In this document: positions 17,997 to 26,863 of the stretch, piece by piece
Layout: the number at the start of each line of letters is the position of its first letter
How positions within the stretch are numbered: position 1 is the stretch's first letter
NCBI GenBank assembly: GCA_963519075.1
Contig: CAUQMH010000001.1
Span: 32,293 to 96,292, forward strand
Length of the DNA stretch: 64,000 nt
DNA from: JABCPE02 sp963519075
Lineage (GTDB): Bacteria > Bacteroidota > Bacteroidia > Flavobacteriales > Weeksellaceae
Direction: 5' to 3'
Made by a program: the position numbers and the translations under genes
Notes under the pieces: model-generated
What the model saw: only the letters and a program-made list of their open reading frames with translations
Database searches by the model: none
Told to the model about the DNA's origin: nothing

Positions 17997-19457
17997 TTAC
18001 TTTCCCATAAGGGTTAATAATTCTTTTATCACTTCTTTATCATCAAAATGATGCTTCACATCATTGATTTCTTGGTAAATTTCATGCCCTTTTCCTGCAA
18101 CGAGGATGATGTCTTTTGGCTCTGCAAATTTTATCGCCATTTTTATCGCCTCTTTTCGGTCTGGAATAGAAGTATATTTACTGAAATTCTGCGGTTCTAC
18201 GCCTGCTTCTATTTCTTTAATTATCTCCAAAGGCTCTTCTGTTCTTGGGTTATCAGAAGTGATAATCGCCAGTGTGGATTTCGCGGAAGCTACATTTCCC
18301 ATTTTAGGGCGTTTTTCTTTATCTCTATCTCCTCCACAGCCGAAAACGGTAATCAGCCTTTCGTTTTTTGTCCGAATTTCATTGATACTGTCCAAGACAT
18401 TTTCTAAAGCATCGGGCGTATGGGCATAATCTACAATGAAGAAAATACCACTGTCTGATTTCATGGTTTCAAATCTTCCGTTCACTCTTTTCAGCTTAGA
18501 AATCGCTTGTAAAATTTCATTTCTTTCAAATCCTAATTCCGAAGCAATGGCGAAAACCAAAAGCAAATTATAAACATTAAATTTCCCTGTCAAAGTTGTC
18601 CAAAACTCCTTCCCATTGAAATTAAGCAGCATCCCATCAAAATCAACTTCCAAGATTTTTGCCTGATAATCCGCCATAGTTTTCAAAGCGTAAGTTTTCT
18701 TTTTTGCCTTGGTGCTTTGGAGCATTACATTTCCGTTTTTATCATCGATATTGGTAATGGCAACAGCAGTTTCGGGCAATTCATCAAAAAATCTTTTCTT
18801 CACATTCAGATATTCCAAAAAGGTTTTGTGATAATCCAAATGGTCGTGCGTAATGTTCGTAAAACCAGCGATTTTAAAATTCAGCCCTTCTATTCTGTCC
18901 TGATGAATTCCATGGGAACTAACCTCCATGAAAGCATATTCACAGCCTTTTTCTACTGCTTTTGCCAGCATCTGATTGAGCCTTACGACATCTGGCGTGG
19001 TGTGGGTAGATGGGATAATCTCCTCACCGATTCTATATTCCACCGTAGAAATCAGCGCCGAAGAAAACCCTAAATTCTGGAAAACATCAAACAGCAGAGT
19101 CGCCGTAGAAGTTTTACCATTGGTTCCTGTAATCCCTATGAGATTAAGCTTTTCCGATGGATTTCCATAGAAATTACTCGCTATTTTTCCCAAAGTTTTG
19201 GAGGCGTTTTTTACTTTGATGTAGGTAACGGCTTCATTTATTTTCTCTGGAAAATCTTCACAAACAATCACACTCGCACCGTTTTCTATCGCAGAATCTA
19301 TATACAGATGTCCATCCGAAATGCTGCCTTTCAGTGCTGTATAGAGAGCATTTTTCACAACTTTTCTGCTGTCAAAAACTATCTCAGAAACCTCCTTTTC
19401 CAAACTTCCGAGGTTTTCCAAAATAGATACTCTACTCAATATTTGACTTAAAATCAT
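17997..19457 (-). CDS. murE: UDP-N-acetylmuramoyl-tripeptide synthetase MurE (probably meso-DAP adding)
   Basis: Adds the third amino acid to the peptidoglycan stem peptide. The ATP loop GTNGKTS is at residues 111-117; HTTPDVVRLNQML and the central MEVSSHG motif are characteristic. The C-terminal DNPR motif (SDNPRTEEP) indicates use of meso-diaminopimelate rather than lysine, a family rule. Length 486. Its ATG overlaps the stop of the upstream small membrane-protein gene by four bases, pointing to translational coupling. Secure. Confidence 0.97.
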   Translation of the reverse strand: MILSQILSRVSILENLGSLEKEVSEIVFDSRKVVKNALYTALKGSISDGHLYIDSAIENGASVIVCEDFPEKINEAVTYIKVKNASKTLGKIASNFYGNPSEKLNLIGITGTNGKTSTATLLFDVFQNLGFSSALISTVEYRIGEEIIPSTHTTPDVVRLNQMLAKAVEKGCEYAFMEVSSHGIHQDRIEGLNFKIAGFTNITHDHLDYHKTFLEYLNVKKRFFDELPETAVAITNIDDKNGNVMLQSTKAKKKTYALKTMADYQAKILEVDFDGMLLNFNGKEFWTTLTGKFNVYNLLLVFAIASELGFERNEILQAISKLKRVNGRFETMKSDSGIFFIVDYAHTPDALENVLDSINEIRTKNERLITVFGCGGDRDKEKRPKMGNVASAKSTLAIITSDNPRTEEPLEIIKEIEAGVEPQNFSKYTSIPDRKEAIKMAIKFAEPKDIILVAGKGHEIYQEINDVKHHFDDKEVIKELLTLMGK

Positions 19458-19978
19458 TCTCTTTTATTTCTTTTATATTCTGTCCATTCTTTTCGGACTA
19501 TATTCAATAATTCTTCTTGGTCTATTTTTAAATTTACAGTGTGTATCATCACTGGCGTTCCATATTGTTTAAGGTTAAAATTCAACCATTTTTGTTTAAA
19601 AAAATTAAACTTTTCTATGTATTTTTCTGGGGTTTCTAATAAAATCAAAATATAATCTTGCTTTTGAACCCTTACTTTTCTAAAACCTGCTACATTTTCC
19701 CATTCTATAAGCCCAAAGAACACATTATCACAAATTCCTTTTTCCGAAATACTTATCACTGGTTTGGTGCTTAGTATCATCTTCAAATAAATCAATGCTG
19801 TGAATCCAAAAAAAATAATCACTACAATAAAAATCACATCATGAAACACAGGCACATATTTCCTATACTCTCTAAGCCCCACCCCTAAAAACGGAAGAAC
19901 TCCCAACACTACAAAAAGCATAGAAAGGCAAAACATCAAAAAACTTCTTCTCTTATTCGCCTTTATTTCATATTTCAT
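19454..19978 (-). CDS. Hypothetical membrane protein, STM3941-like
   Basis: A 174-residue protein with two N-terminal membrane segments (about residues 13-33 and 45-68), followed by a PH-like soluble part with WENVAGFRKVRVQKQDYILILL. The layout resembles the STM3941 family as I recall it; this is tentative. It starts directly after the ftsI stop with no gap and its stop overlaps the murE start by four bases, so it is translationally linked on both sides inside the dcw operon. It is not a recognised dcw gene. Function unknown. Confidence 0.6.
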   Translation of the reverse strand: MKYEIKANKRRSFLMFCLSMLFVVLGVLPFLGVGLREYRKYVPVFHDVIFIVVIIFFGFTALIYLKMILSTKPVISISEKGICDNVFFGLIEWENVAGFRKVRVQKQDYILILLETPEKYIEKFNFFKQKWLNFNLKQYGTPVMIHTVNLKIDQEELLNIVRKEWTEYKRNKRE

Positions 19979-21976
19979 TTAATTCTGCATTCTTAAATAA
20001 ATTTTCTGGTCTTTTTTCATCACTGTTCCTGCTTCTGGAAACTGTTCCAAGATTTTCCCAACTCCCTTATAACTAACACGATACCCCTGATTTTCCAGCT
20101 GTGAAATCACATTTTTCCCTGCTAATCCTTTCAGACTTGGCATTTTTCTGCCCACCATACTTATTTTAGGATTAGGAGTGATTAGTTTATTTAAATTTAC
20201 TTTTTTATCATCCAGCATTTCTTCGCCTATATTCAGTGGAGTTTTTAGGAATGTTTTCCCTGCAATCTCTTTAAACACAGGCGCTGCCACCACTCCACCA
20301 TAATAATTTCCTTGTGGCTGGTTAATCATCACAATGCAAGTATATTTAGGATCATCCGCTGGATAAAACCCTGCAAATGAAGCTTGATATTTTCCTCCTC
20401 CTTTCCAGTATTCAAAACGAGTAGTCCCTGTTTTCCCTGCCATCTTTAGATTAGGCGTAAAGATACTCTTGGCTGTTCCTTTTTCTACGGCTTTGGTAAG
20501 GGCTTCTGTCATCATCTGGATAGCCTTAGGAGATGCCATTCTTTCTACCATAACCTGCGGAGTCGCAGTATGTGTCACCTTACCATCTTTCATGATTTTA
20601 TCGATAAAAAGCGGTTTCACCATTTTGCCATCATTGGCTATTCCATTATAAAAAGTAGCAAGCTGCAACAGACTGAATGCCGAAGCATAGCCATAAGACA
20701 TTGATGCAAGTGTCGCCTTGTTCCATCTTTTGCTCTCTGGCGTTACAATCATAGGTTTAGCAGCACCTGGGAGTTCTATATCCAGTTTATCAAACATTTT
20801 CCATCTTCTAAGATGATTGATAAATATCTGTGGATTAGATGAATATGATTTTACTATGAGTTTAGCCGAACCTACATTACTTGACAATGCTAATATTTGA
20901 CTAATGTCATAAGTTCCTCCCATGTGGCTGTCAGTTATCCGCTGTCCGTTATATTCCCAAATACCACCGCCTGTATTTACAGTTGTGTTTTTGTCTATAA
21001 AGCCATCATCCATCGCAGCCAAAAGAGAAACCACCTTAAAAGTAGATCCTGGTTCTGTAGCATCCCTTAGTGCATAATTATATGCATCTACATACCTACC
21101 TTGCTCGTTTTTACGGAGATTCACCATCGCTCGGATTTTCCCAGTCGCTGTCTCCATAACCAAAACACTTCCATGATGAGCACTAAATGCATAAAGCTGT
21201 TTTTCCAAAGCAGAATGAGCAATATCTTGTATCCTCAAATCTAGTGTGGTATAAACATCCTGCCCATCGACAGGTTCTCTTATTTCCCAAAAATCAATAG
21301 GCTTCCACTGTTTAGAATTCACCCTCTGCACCCATCTTCTACCATCTTTCCCTGAAAGATACTGACTAAAAGCCCCTTCAAATCCTGATTTTCCTCGTTC
21401 ATCATCAATCCCGATAGTTCCCGCTCCGATTTGGTTAGTCGCCAAAATCCTTTTGTATTTTGGTTCTATTATCAGGCATCTTTCTTTTTTATAGGTCTTT
21501 GTTTTCGCATTATATTTTCCGAATATAGGAAATCTTTTAAGCCTATTAACTTGCTCAAAATCAAGATTTAAAGCTAATGTATAATATTGATTTTGTCTTC
21601 TTTTTTGTTGTTTCAAAGAACTTCTAAACTCTTGTTTGGTTTTCCCAAACATCTTATGTAGAGAATCTGACAAAATCCCCACCTTCTTATCAAAAACAGA
21701 ATCTTTTATAATTTTAAAATCGACAAAAACATTATATTTTATAACCGTGGTTGCTAGAATAGAGCCATCGGCAGCATATAGATTTCCTCTCGCTGCTTTG
21801 ATGGTATCTGCTCTATAATTCGCCTGAATGGTTCTCTGTATGTCATCCACATTCGAATTATTTTGCAAGTAGACAATTCTAACCCCAAAAATTACAAACA
21901 GAATCGCTGCTACTATTACAAAAAGATAGCCCCACTGAAGTGTTTTCGCTCGTTTTTTATTACTTGATTCTGCCAT
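19979..21976 (-). CDS. ftsI: Septal transpeptidase FtsI / penicillin-binding protein with PASTA domain
   Basis: Cross-links septal peptidoglycan; target of beta-lactams. One N-terminal membrane anchor (about residues 15-37), a dimerisation domain, then the transpeptidase domain with all three motifs: S311-x-x-K (STFK), S365-S-N (SSN) and KTG at 515-517. A single PASTA domain (about residues 610-665) closes the protein, as in many Bacteroidetes and Gram-positive class B PBPs. Length 665. Its start overlaps the ftsL-like gene by 17 bases. Secure as a class B PBP; FtsI by position. Confidence 0.96.
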   Translation of the reverse strand: MAESSNKKRAKTLQWGYLFVIVAAILFVIFGVRIVYLQNNSNVDDIQRTIQANYRADTIKAARGNLYAADGSILATTVIKYNVFVDFKIIKDSVFDKKVGILSDSLHKMFGKTKQEFRSSLKQQKRRQNQYYTLALNLDFEQVNRLKRFPIFGKYNAKTKTYKKERCLIIEPKYKRILATNQIGAGTIGIDDERGKSGFEGAFSQYLSGKDGRRWVQRVNSKQWKPIDFWEIREPVDGQDVYTTLDLRIQDIAHSALEKQLYAFSAHHGSVLVMETATGKIRAMVNLRKNEQGRYVDAYNYALRDATEPGSTFKVVSLLAAMDDGFIDKNTTVNTGGGIWEYNGQRITDSHMGGTYDISQILALSSNVGSAKLIVKSYSSNPQIFINHLRRWKMFDKLDIELPGAAKPMIVTPESKRWNKATLASMSYGYASAFSLLQLATFYNGIANDGKMVKPLFIDKIMKDGKVTHTATPQVMVERMASPKAIQMMTEALTKAVEKGTAKSIFTPNLKMAGKTGTTRFEYWKGGGKYQASFAGFYPADDPKYTCIVMINQPQGNYYGGVVAAPVFKEIAGKTFLKTPLNIGEEMLDDKKVNLNKLITPNPKISMVGRKMPSLKGLAGKNVISQLENQGYRVSYKGVGKILEQFPEAGTVMKKDQKIYLRMQN

Positions 21977-22337
21977 AGTCCAAACTATCCATTTTTACTA
22001 ATATCTTCAAAGGATGAGATTCCAATGCCTGCAAAGAATCCCTCAAAACCTCCTTGCTGAGTTCTGACTCCAGTTTTATTTTTATCAATTTGCTCTGTGT
22101 ATAGGCGTTCTGAGACTTATATTCTTCCACCTGACTTTTCAGAGCATTGACTTCTCCTATTTTTTTATTTACCAAATCATTGGTAAAAATCATAATCATC
22201 AAAAGGGCGAAGCAAAATAAAATATATTTATAATGCTGCTTCACCTCTTCCTTATTCAGAAAGTTTCCTTTCAGAAGATCCATCACAGTGAATTTCTTTG
22301 AGGAACGATGATGAGGATGATGTTTTCTTTTTGCCAT
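21960..22337 (-). CDS. FtsL-like cell division protein
   Basis: A 125-residue bitopic protein: a basic cytoplasmic N-terminus rich in His/Arg/Lys (KRKHHPHHRSSKKF), one membrane segment (YILFCFALLMIMIFTNDLV) and a short coiled-coil-like periplasmic part (NKKIGEVNALKSQVEEY). This is the topology of FtsL, which recruits FtsW and FtsI. FtsL diverges too much for a sequence call; identification rests on topology and on the position between rsmH (8 bases) and ftsI (17-base overlap). Confidence 0.85.
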   Translation of the reverse strand: MAKRKHHPHHRSSKKFTVMDLLKGNFLNKEEVKQHYKYILFCFALLMIMIFTNDLVNKKIGEVNALKSQVEEYKSQNAYTQSKLIKIKLESELSKEVLRDSLQALESHPLKILVKMDSLDYGRIK

Positions 22338-22345
22338 TTTTTTAC

Positions 22346-23239
22346 TTAAAGTTTTATCCCAACACGCATTTTTGCACTCCTTGCTCGTGAGTTATCTTCT
22401 ATTTCTTCTTCCGTAGGAACTATCGCTTTTCTATATGGAAGCTCAAAAACTTTTTGATAATTTCCATACACATCTCTCTCTGGCTCCCCTTCGAACATTC
22501 CGTTTTTCAAAAATTTCTTCACCAATCTATCTTCTAAAGAATGGTATGAAATAATCACCAATCGCCCATCTTTTTTCAATACATTGGATGATTGCACCAG
22601 CATTTCTTTCAGAGCGTCCAGCTCTTGATTGACTTCTATTCTTATCGCTTGGAAAACCTGTGCAAAAAACTTATTGCTCTTGTGTGCAGGAACATACGAA
22701 AATACTTTTTTCAAATCTTCCGTGGTCTTTATATCCACTGATTTTCTTTTATTAACAATTTCCCTCGCTAGTTTTCTTGCTTCCCTCAGTTCTCCATAGT
22801 AGTAGAAAATATCCGCCAATGCTTCCTCGTCATACTCATTCACCACCTTATAGGCATCTATGTCCTGCATTTTGTTCATCCGCATATCCAGAGGCGCATC
22901 ACTCCTGATGGAAAATCCTCTTTCCGCTTTATCAAACTGATGAGAAGAAACTCCCAAATCTCCCAAAACACCATCCACCTGAGCCACGCCATACATCAGC
23001 AGTGAATTTTCTAAAAACCTAAAATTTTGATTGATTAAAGTAAATCTAGAATCTTCTATCACATTATTTAGCGCATCAGAATCTTGGTCAAAACTAAACA
23101 GCCTGCCCTTTTCGGAAAGTCTGGACAAAATCTCACGAGAATGCCCTCCGCCACCAAAGGTAACATCCACATATACGCCATCAGGATTATTTACCAAGGC
23201 ATCTACACTTTCTGCGAGTAAAACAGGTTTATGATACAT
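22346..23239 (-). CDS. rsmH: 16S rRNA (cytosine-1402-N4)-methyltransferase RsmH (MraW)
   Basis: SAM-dependent methylation of C1402 in 16S rRNA. The start MYHKPVLLAESVDAL and the SAM loop VTFGGGGHSREIL (residues 27-38) are diagnostic, as are GDLGVSSHQFDKAERGFSIR and the C-terminal ISYHSLEDRLVKKF. Length 297. It is the first gene of the dcw transcript here. In most bacteria mraZ precedes it, but the 199 bases up to the divergent hydrolase gene contain no mraZ. Secure. Confidence 0.97.
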   Translation of the reverse strand: MYHKPVLLAESVDALVNNPDGVYVDVTFGGGGHSREILSRLSEKGRLFSFDQDSDALNNVIEDSRFTLINQNFRFLENSLLMYGVAQVDGVLGDLGVSSHQFDKAERGFSIRSDAPLDMRMNKMQDIDAYKVVNEYDEEALADIFYYYGELREARKLAREIVNKRKSVDIKTTEDLKKVFSYVPAHKSNKFFAQVFQAIRIEVNQELDALKEMLVQSSNVLKKDGRLVIISYHSLEDRLVKKFLKNGMFEGEPERDVYGNYQKVFELPYRKAIVPTEEEIEDNSRARSAKMRVGIKL

Positions 23240-23407
23240 TTCTAACTTACTTTGATATACTATAAGTTTACAAAATTATAGATATTTTTTTAAAACAAAT
23301 CTAATTTTATCTTTCATGTGGATAAGTTATATCTTATGATAAAATGATTTCGGTAGTAAATATTCATTTTTTTTGAAATAAAACCTATTTTTTACATTTT
23401 TATTTAA

Positions 23408-23415
23408 TATCTTTG
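23408..23415 (+). promoter_or_regulatory. Candidate -7 promoter element for the hydrolase gene
   Basis: TATCTTTG followed by CG matches TAnnTTTG. A transcript starting about six bases downstream would leave only a few bases before the GTG at 23427 but a normal short leader before the ATG at 23439, which favours the ATG. No well-spaced -33 element was found. Confidence 0.5.
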
Positions 23416-23438
23416 CGATTACTTTTGTGAGTATTGGT

Positions 23439-24200
23439 ATGATTTTTAAGACAAAAAAAGATAAAAAGTATCACTTCATAGAGAAAGGAGAAGGCCATCC
23501 TATGGTTCTTCTACATGGGCTTATGGGAGGACTCAGCAATTTCGAGGAAATGGCTGAATTCTTTGCTGACAAAGGCTTCAAAGTATTTGTCCCTCAGCTG
23601 CCTATCTATGACTTACCTGTGCTAAATACCAACCTCACAGCCATCTCAAAATTTGTAGGAAAATTCATCAAACAAGAGATAGGAAAACCTGTTACTGTGG
23701 TAGGAAACTCCATGGGAGGACATATAGGACTTATCCTTACTTTGGCTCGTCCAGAATATGTTCATTCTCTTGTTCTTACAGGAAGTTCAGGACTTTATGA
23801 GCGTTCTTTCGGAGATAGTTTCCCTAGAAAAAGCGACAAAGAATACATCAAAAGAAAAACCCAAGAAGTTTTCTACAACCCTGATGTAGCCACAGATGAA
23901 CTTGTAGATGAAGTTTTCGGTATTGTAAACGACCGAATGAAAGGCATAAAAACAGTGATGCTGGCAAGAAGTGCCATCAAACATAATATGCAGAATGAGC
24001 TGCCTAACATCAAGTGTCCTACCTGCATCATCTGGGGAAAACAAGACAATGTAACTCCGCCAGATGTGGCCATAGAAATGAACAGGCTGATACCTAATTC
24101 GGATCTGTTCTGGATAGACCAATGTGGGCACGCCGCAATGATGGAAAAACCAGAAGAATTTAATGGAATTCTTCACAACTGGTTAAAAGATAAAGTTTAA
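23439..24200 (+). CDS. Alpha/beta hydrolase
   Basis: A 253-residue alpha/beta-hydrolase-fold protein. HGLMGGLSNF provides the oxyanion region, the nucleophile elbow is GNSMGGH (Ser in GxSxG), the acid is expected in WGKQDNVTPPD, and the catalytic His in QCGHAAMMEKPEEF. The substrate cannot be inferred. The frame continues to a GTG at 23427, but the promoter position favours the ATG at 23439. In many flavobacteria a hydrolase of this kind sits just before mraZ in the same orientation as the dcw genes; here it is divergent from rsmH. A terminator follows. Confidence 0.88.
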   Translation: MIFKTKKDKKYHFIEKGEGHPMVLLHGLMGGLSNFEEMAEFFADKGFKVFVPQLPIYDLPVLNTNLTAISKFVGKFIKQEIGKPVTVVGNSMGGHIGLILTLARPEYVHSLVLTGSSGLYERSFGDSFPRKSDKEYIKRKTQEVFYNPDVATDELVDEVFGIVNDRMKGIKTVMLARSAIKHNMQNELPNIKCPTCIIWGKQDNVTPPDVAIEMNRLIPNSDLFWIDQCGHAAMMEKPEEFNGILHNWLKDKV

Positions 24201-24201
24201 C

Positions 24202-24230
24202 AAATGGAAGTTAGTTACTAGCTTCCATTT
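24202..24230 (+). terminator. Rho-independent terminator after the hydrolase gene
   Basis: Nine-base arms AAATGGAAG (24202-24210) and CTTCCATTT (24222-24230), with the loop itself partly self-complementary, followed by TT and an AT-rich tract. It ends two bases after the hydrolase stop codon region and 20 bases before engB. Confidence 0.7.
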
Positions 24231-24250
24231 TTCAAATACAAAATTTAGAA

Positions 24251-24859
24251 ATGAAAATAAAATCTGTTTCCTTCGTAAAAAGCAGCCAAAAATGGCAGGA
24301 CTGCCCAGAGCCGAACCTCCCAGAATACGCTTTCATCGGGCGGAGTAATGTAGGAAAATCCTCTCTGATAAACGCCCTGATGAACCAAAAAGACTTGGCT
24401 AAAACTTCGCAGACACCAGGGAAAACACAGCTTATCAATCATTTTTTAGTCAATGAAGAATGGTATCTTACCGATCTTCCCGGCTACGGCTACGCAAGAG
24501 TTTCCAAATCACAGAGAAAAGATTTTGAAAAGCTGATTACGAACTATATTCTCAACAGAGAAAACCTCGTTCATTTGTTTGTTTTGGTGGATATCCGCCA
24601 CCTGCCACAGAAGATAGATTTGGAATTTATAGAGTGGTGCGGAGAAAACCAAATTTCTTTTTCCATCATCTTCACTAAATCAGACAAGATGAAAACCCAA
24701 GCTGCCGCAGAAAAAAGCGTCGCGGAATACAAGAAAATTCTTTTAGAAACTTGGGAAGAACTACCCAATATTTTTGTCACTTCAGCAGAGAAAAAACTGG
24801 GCGGAGAGCAGATTTTGGATTTCATAGAAGAAACCAACAAAATCATTTCTGCTAAATGA
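24251..24859 (+). CDS. engB: Ribosome biogenesis GTP-binding protein EngB (YihA/YsxC)
   Basis: Small GTPase needed for assembly of the large ribosomal subunit. Motifs in order: G1 GRSNVGKSS (residues 30-38), G3 DLPGYG (75-80), G4 TKSD (142-145). The stretch KTSQTPGKTQLINHF, which carries G2, is characteristic of EngB. Length 202. Its stop overlaps the start of a small membrane-protein gene by four bases (ATGA). Secure. Confidence 0.97.
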   Translation: MKIKSVSFVKSSQKWQDCPEPNLPEYAFIGRSNVGKSSLINALMNQKDLAKTSQTPGKTQLINHFLVNEEWYLTDLPGYGYARVSKSQRKDFEKLITNYILNRENLVHLFVLVDIRHLPQKIDLEFIEWCGENQISFSIIFTKSDKMKTQAAAEKSVAEYKKILLETWEELPNIFVTSAEKKLGGEQILDFIEETNKIISAK

Positions 24860-25062
24860 AATTCATAGAAATTCTTTATTGGCTGTTGATTGCTTTATGC
24901 CCAATAATAGCGACCAGTATTATCAGTTTCTTCATATGGAACTTATCCGAGTCTTTATTATGGTGCATCATTACTGAAGGATGTGGGATTTTAGCGGGAA
25001 TATATTTAGCAGAATACATTAGGAAAAAATATGGTTGTTCTATAATTTCTACTCCAAACTAA
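24856..25062 (+). CDS. Hypothetical small membrane protein
   Basis: A 68-residue product with two hydrophobic segments (about residues 6-28 and 33-52), ending in a basic tail (EYIRKKYGC). No family is recognised. Support comes from the ATGA overlap with engB and a second small membrane-protein gene directly downstream. It could be spurious, but the overlap and the membrane-protein composition make it plausible. Confidence 0.5.
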   Translation: MKFIEILYWLLIALCPIIATSIISFFIWNLSESLLWCIITEGCGILAGIYLAEYIRKKYGCSIISTPN

Positions 25063-25090
25063 TGAACACCTCAGATTTAGATGAAAAACC

Positions 25091-25393
25091 ATGAAAAATA
25101 AAAAATTATTACTTCTATCTTTTAGCATAAATCTAGTATATGTACTACTAGGGACTATGGTTGTACTCGTAAGTTTCCCTAAATTCCAAACATTTGGCTT
25201 CAGCCACGAACACCCTCTTTGGTTGCCTTTGGTTATTTTTACCTTACCTGTGAATATACTTTTATTTGGTTTAGCAATGGTAGATTTATCTTTTTCTTCG
25301 ATTTTTATACTACAAACCATTGTATTTCTAGTTTGTTGGGGAATAATTCATCTAATGATAAAAATATTATTAAGTATTAGAAATAAAACATAA
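25091..25393 (+). CDS. Hypothetical membrane protein
   Basis: A 100-residue product with three hydrophobic segments (about residues 5-27, 43-66 and 71-93) and short polar loops. No family recognised. It lies 28 bases after another small membrane-protein gene and converges on the tRNA methyltransferase gene. Function unknown. Confidence 0.55.
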   Translation: MKNKKLLLLSFSINLVYVLLGTMVVLVSFPKFQTFGFSHEHPLWLPLVIFTLPVNILLFGLAMVDLSFSSIFILQTIVFLVCWGIIHLMIKILLSIRNKT

Positions 25394-25415
25394 GTATTTT
25401 TATTCTCTATTTCTT

Positions 25416-26108
25416 CTAAAAAACATGAAAATCTCTCGTAAGTTGCAGATATTCATCTGAGTAGCACCGTGGTGAAACTTCTAAAACAAGCTCTTCCTCC
25501 TGAAGCTCTCCCTCACAAAAAGAAAACTCCAGCACACAGCGTTTTGCTTCTGCTTGTGGAGTGCCGCGAACAACTACTCTTCGCCTAAGTTTCAGTGCAA
25601 AATCTGCACATTTTTCTATAAAAAAAGCCTCCGATGATTTTGGGATAATCACCGAAAACAATCCATTTTCCGAAAGTAATGCCGAAGAATTCTGTATCAA
25701 CTGTTCAAAATTAAGTTCCACCTGCTGCCGCGCCAAAATATCTTTTTGAGAGGAATCCATCTGCTCAAAATAAGGCGGATTGGAGAGAATTAAATCAAAT
25801 TTTTCTTCAAAAATATAGTTTTTAAAATCAAAAAGTTGGGTTCTAAGTCTGTCTTTAAATGGTGAATTGCTAAAATTCTGTCCTGCCAGCTCTACCGCTT
25901 TTTCATTGATATCAATCACTAAAATCTCGGCTTTGGGATTTCGCTGTGCAGTCATCAAAGAAATCAGCCCTGTTCCTGTGCCCACTTCCAGCACCCTGAT
26001 AGCCGCCTCACAAGACGCCAAAGCACCAAGCAAAACACCATCTGTTCCCACCCGAAACACATTTTTGTCCTGCAAAATGCTGAATTGTTTAAAATGGAAA
26101 GGTTTCAT
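25416..26108 (-). CDS. trmN6: tRNA1(Val) (adenine-37-N6)-methyltransferase TrmN6-like (YfiC)
   Basis: SAM-dependent N6-adenine methyltransferase expected to modify A37 of tRNA-Val. The SAM loop VLEVGTGTGLISLM and the catalytic SNPPYFEQ motif (NPPY) are clear, and the opening MKPFHFKQFSILQD...FRVGTDGVLLGALA is typical of the YfiC family. The ATG at 26108 forms an ATGA overlap with the glycosyltransferase stop and is preferred over the ATG at 26120. About 230 residues. YfiC versus another small-molecule N6-MTase cannot be fully separated by eye. Confidence 0.85.
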   Translation of the reverse strand: MKPFHFKQFSILQDKNVFRVGTDGVLLGALASCEAAIRVLEVGTGTGLISLMTAQRNPKAEILVIDINEKAVELAGQNFSNSPFKDRLRTQLFDFKNYIFEEKFDLILSNPPYFEQMDSSQKDILARQQVELNFEQLIQNSSALLSENGLFSVIIPKSSEAFFIEKCADFALKLRRRVVVRGTPQAEAKRCVLEFSFCEGELQEEELVLEVSPRCYSDEYLQLTRDFHVF

Positions 26109-26863
26109 CCTTTGAACCATTTAGAATATTTCATAAAACCATTTACCGCCCATAGACAAGTGTAATACAAGGATTTCACCACCGAAAATCCCATAAACTC
26201 TCTATAAACCAAATATTGGTCTTTTATGATATCTTTTTTCTTTCGGGAAACACTGCCTTCGCGCATTCTGTATTTAGCCAAAGTCTCGCAGAGAGGCTTT
26301 CCTACAGGGATTTTCTTTAACAAATTCAGCCACATTACATGGTCTTCCCTCTTGCTTCCTATCGGGAAAAAGAATTTTCCCACCCGCTGACTGTCATACA
26401 TGGACGATAGCAGAGAAAGGCGACAAGTTTTCAATAAATTATCAAAAGTGACCTCTATATCTGCCTGAAAATCTTTGAGGATGGGAACTAAATGTTCATC
26501 ACATCGGGCATAGCTGGAATAAGCTAACTCAGCTTTATTTTCTTCCATAAAACCTATCATTCGTTCCAAAAACAAAGGCTCCCAATAATCATCACTATCC
26601 AAAAAAGTAATATATCTTCCCAACACTCTTTCAAGACTTTTGTTCCGTGCGTTTCCTGCGCCGCCATTTTGTTCGAGGACTTGCAGTTTTATTCTTGGGT
26701 CGTTATATTTTCTGATGATTTCAGCGGTATTATCACTTGATTTATCGTCAGTAATCAGCCACTCCCAATCCTGAAAAGTCTGAGCAAGGACAGACTTTAT
26801 GGTCTCTTCTATAAACTCAGAAGAGTTGTAGCACGGAGTAATGATGGAAACTTTCGGTGTCAT
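26105..26863 (-). CDS. Family 2 glycosyltransferase
   Basis: GT-A fold glycosyltransferase that transfers an activated sugar to an unknown acceptor, probably in cell-surface polysaccharide assembly. It opens KVSIITPCYNSSEFIEETIKS, of which SIITPCYNSSEFI is the GT2 signature; the nucleotide-binding TDDKSSDNT and the DxD-type FLDSDDYW motif (about residues 90-97) follow. Length 252, with a C-terminal hydrophobic or amphipathic region. It starts one base before the nth stop region and overlaps trmN6 by four bases, so nth-GT2-trmN6 form one transcript, although the functions look unrelated. Confidence 0.9.
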   Translation of the reverse strand: MTPKVSIITPCYNSSEFIEETIKSVLAQTFQDWEWLITDDKSSDNTAEIIRKYNDPRIKLQVLEQNGGAGNARNKSLERVLGRYITFLDSDDYWEPLFLERMIGFMEENKAELAYSSYARCDEHLVPILKDFQADIEVTFDNLLKTCRLSLLSSMYDSQRVGKFFFPIGSKREDHVMWLNLLKKIPVGKPLCETLAKYRMREGSVSRKKKDIIKDQYLVYREFMGFSVVKSLYYTCLWAVNGFMKYSKWFKG

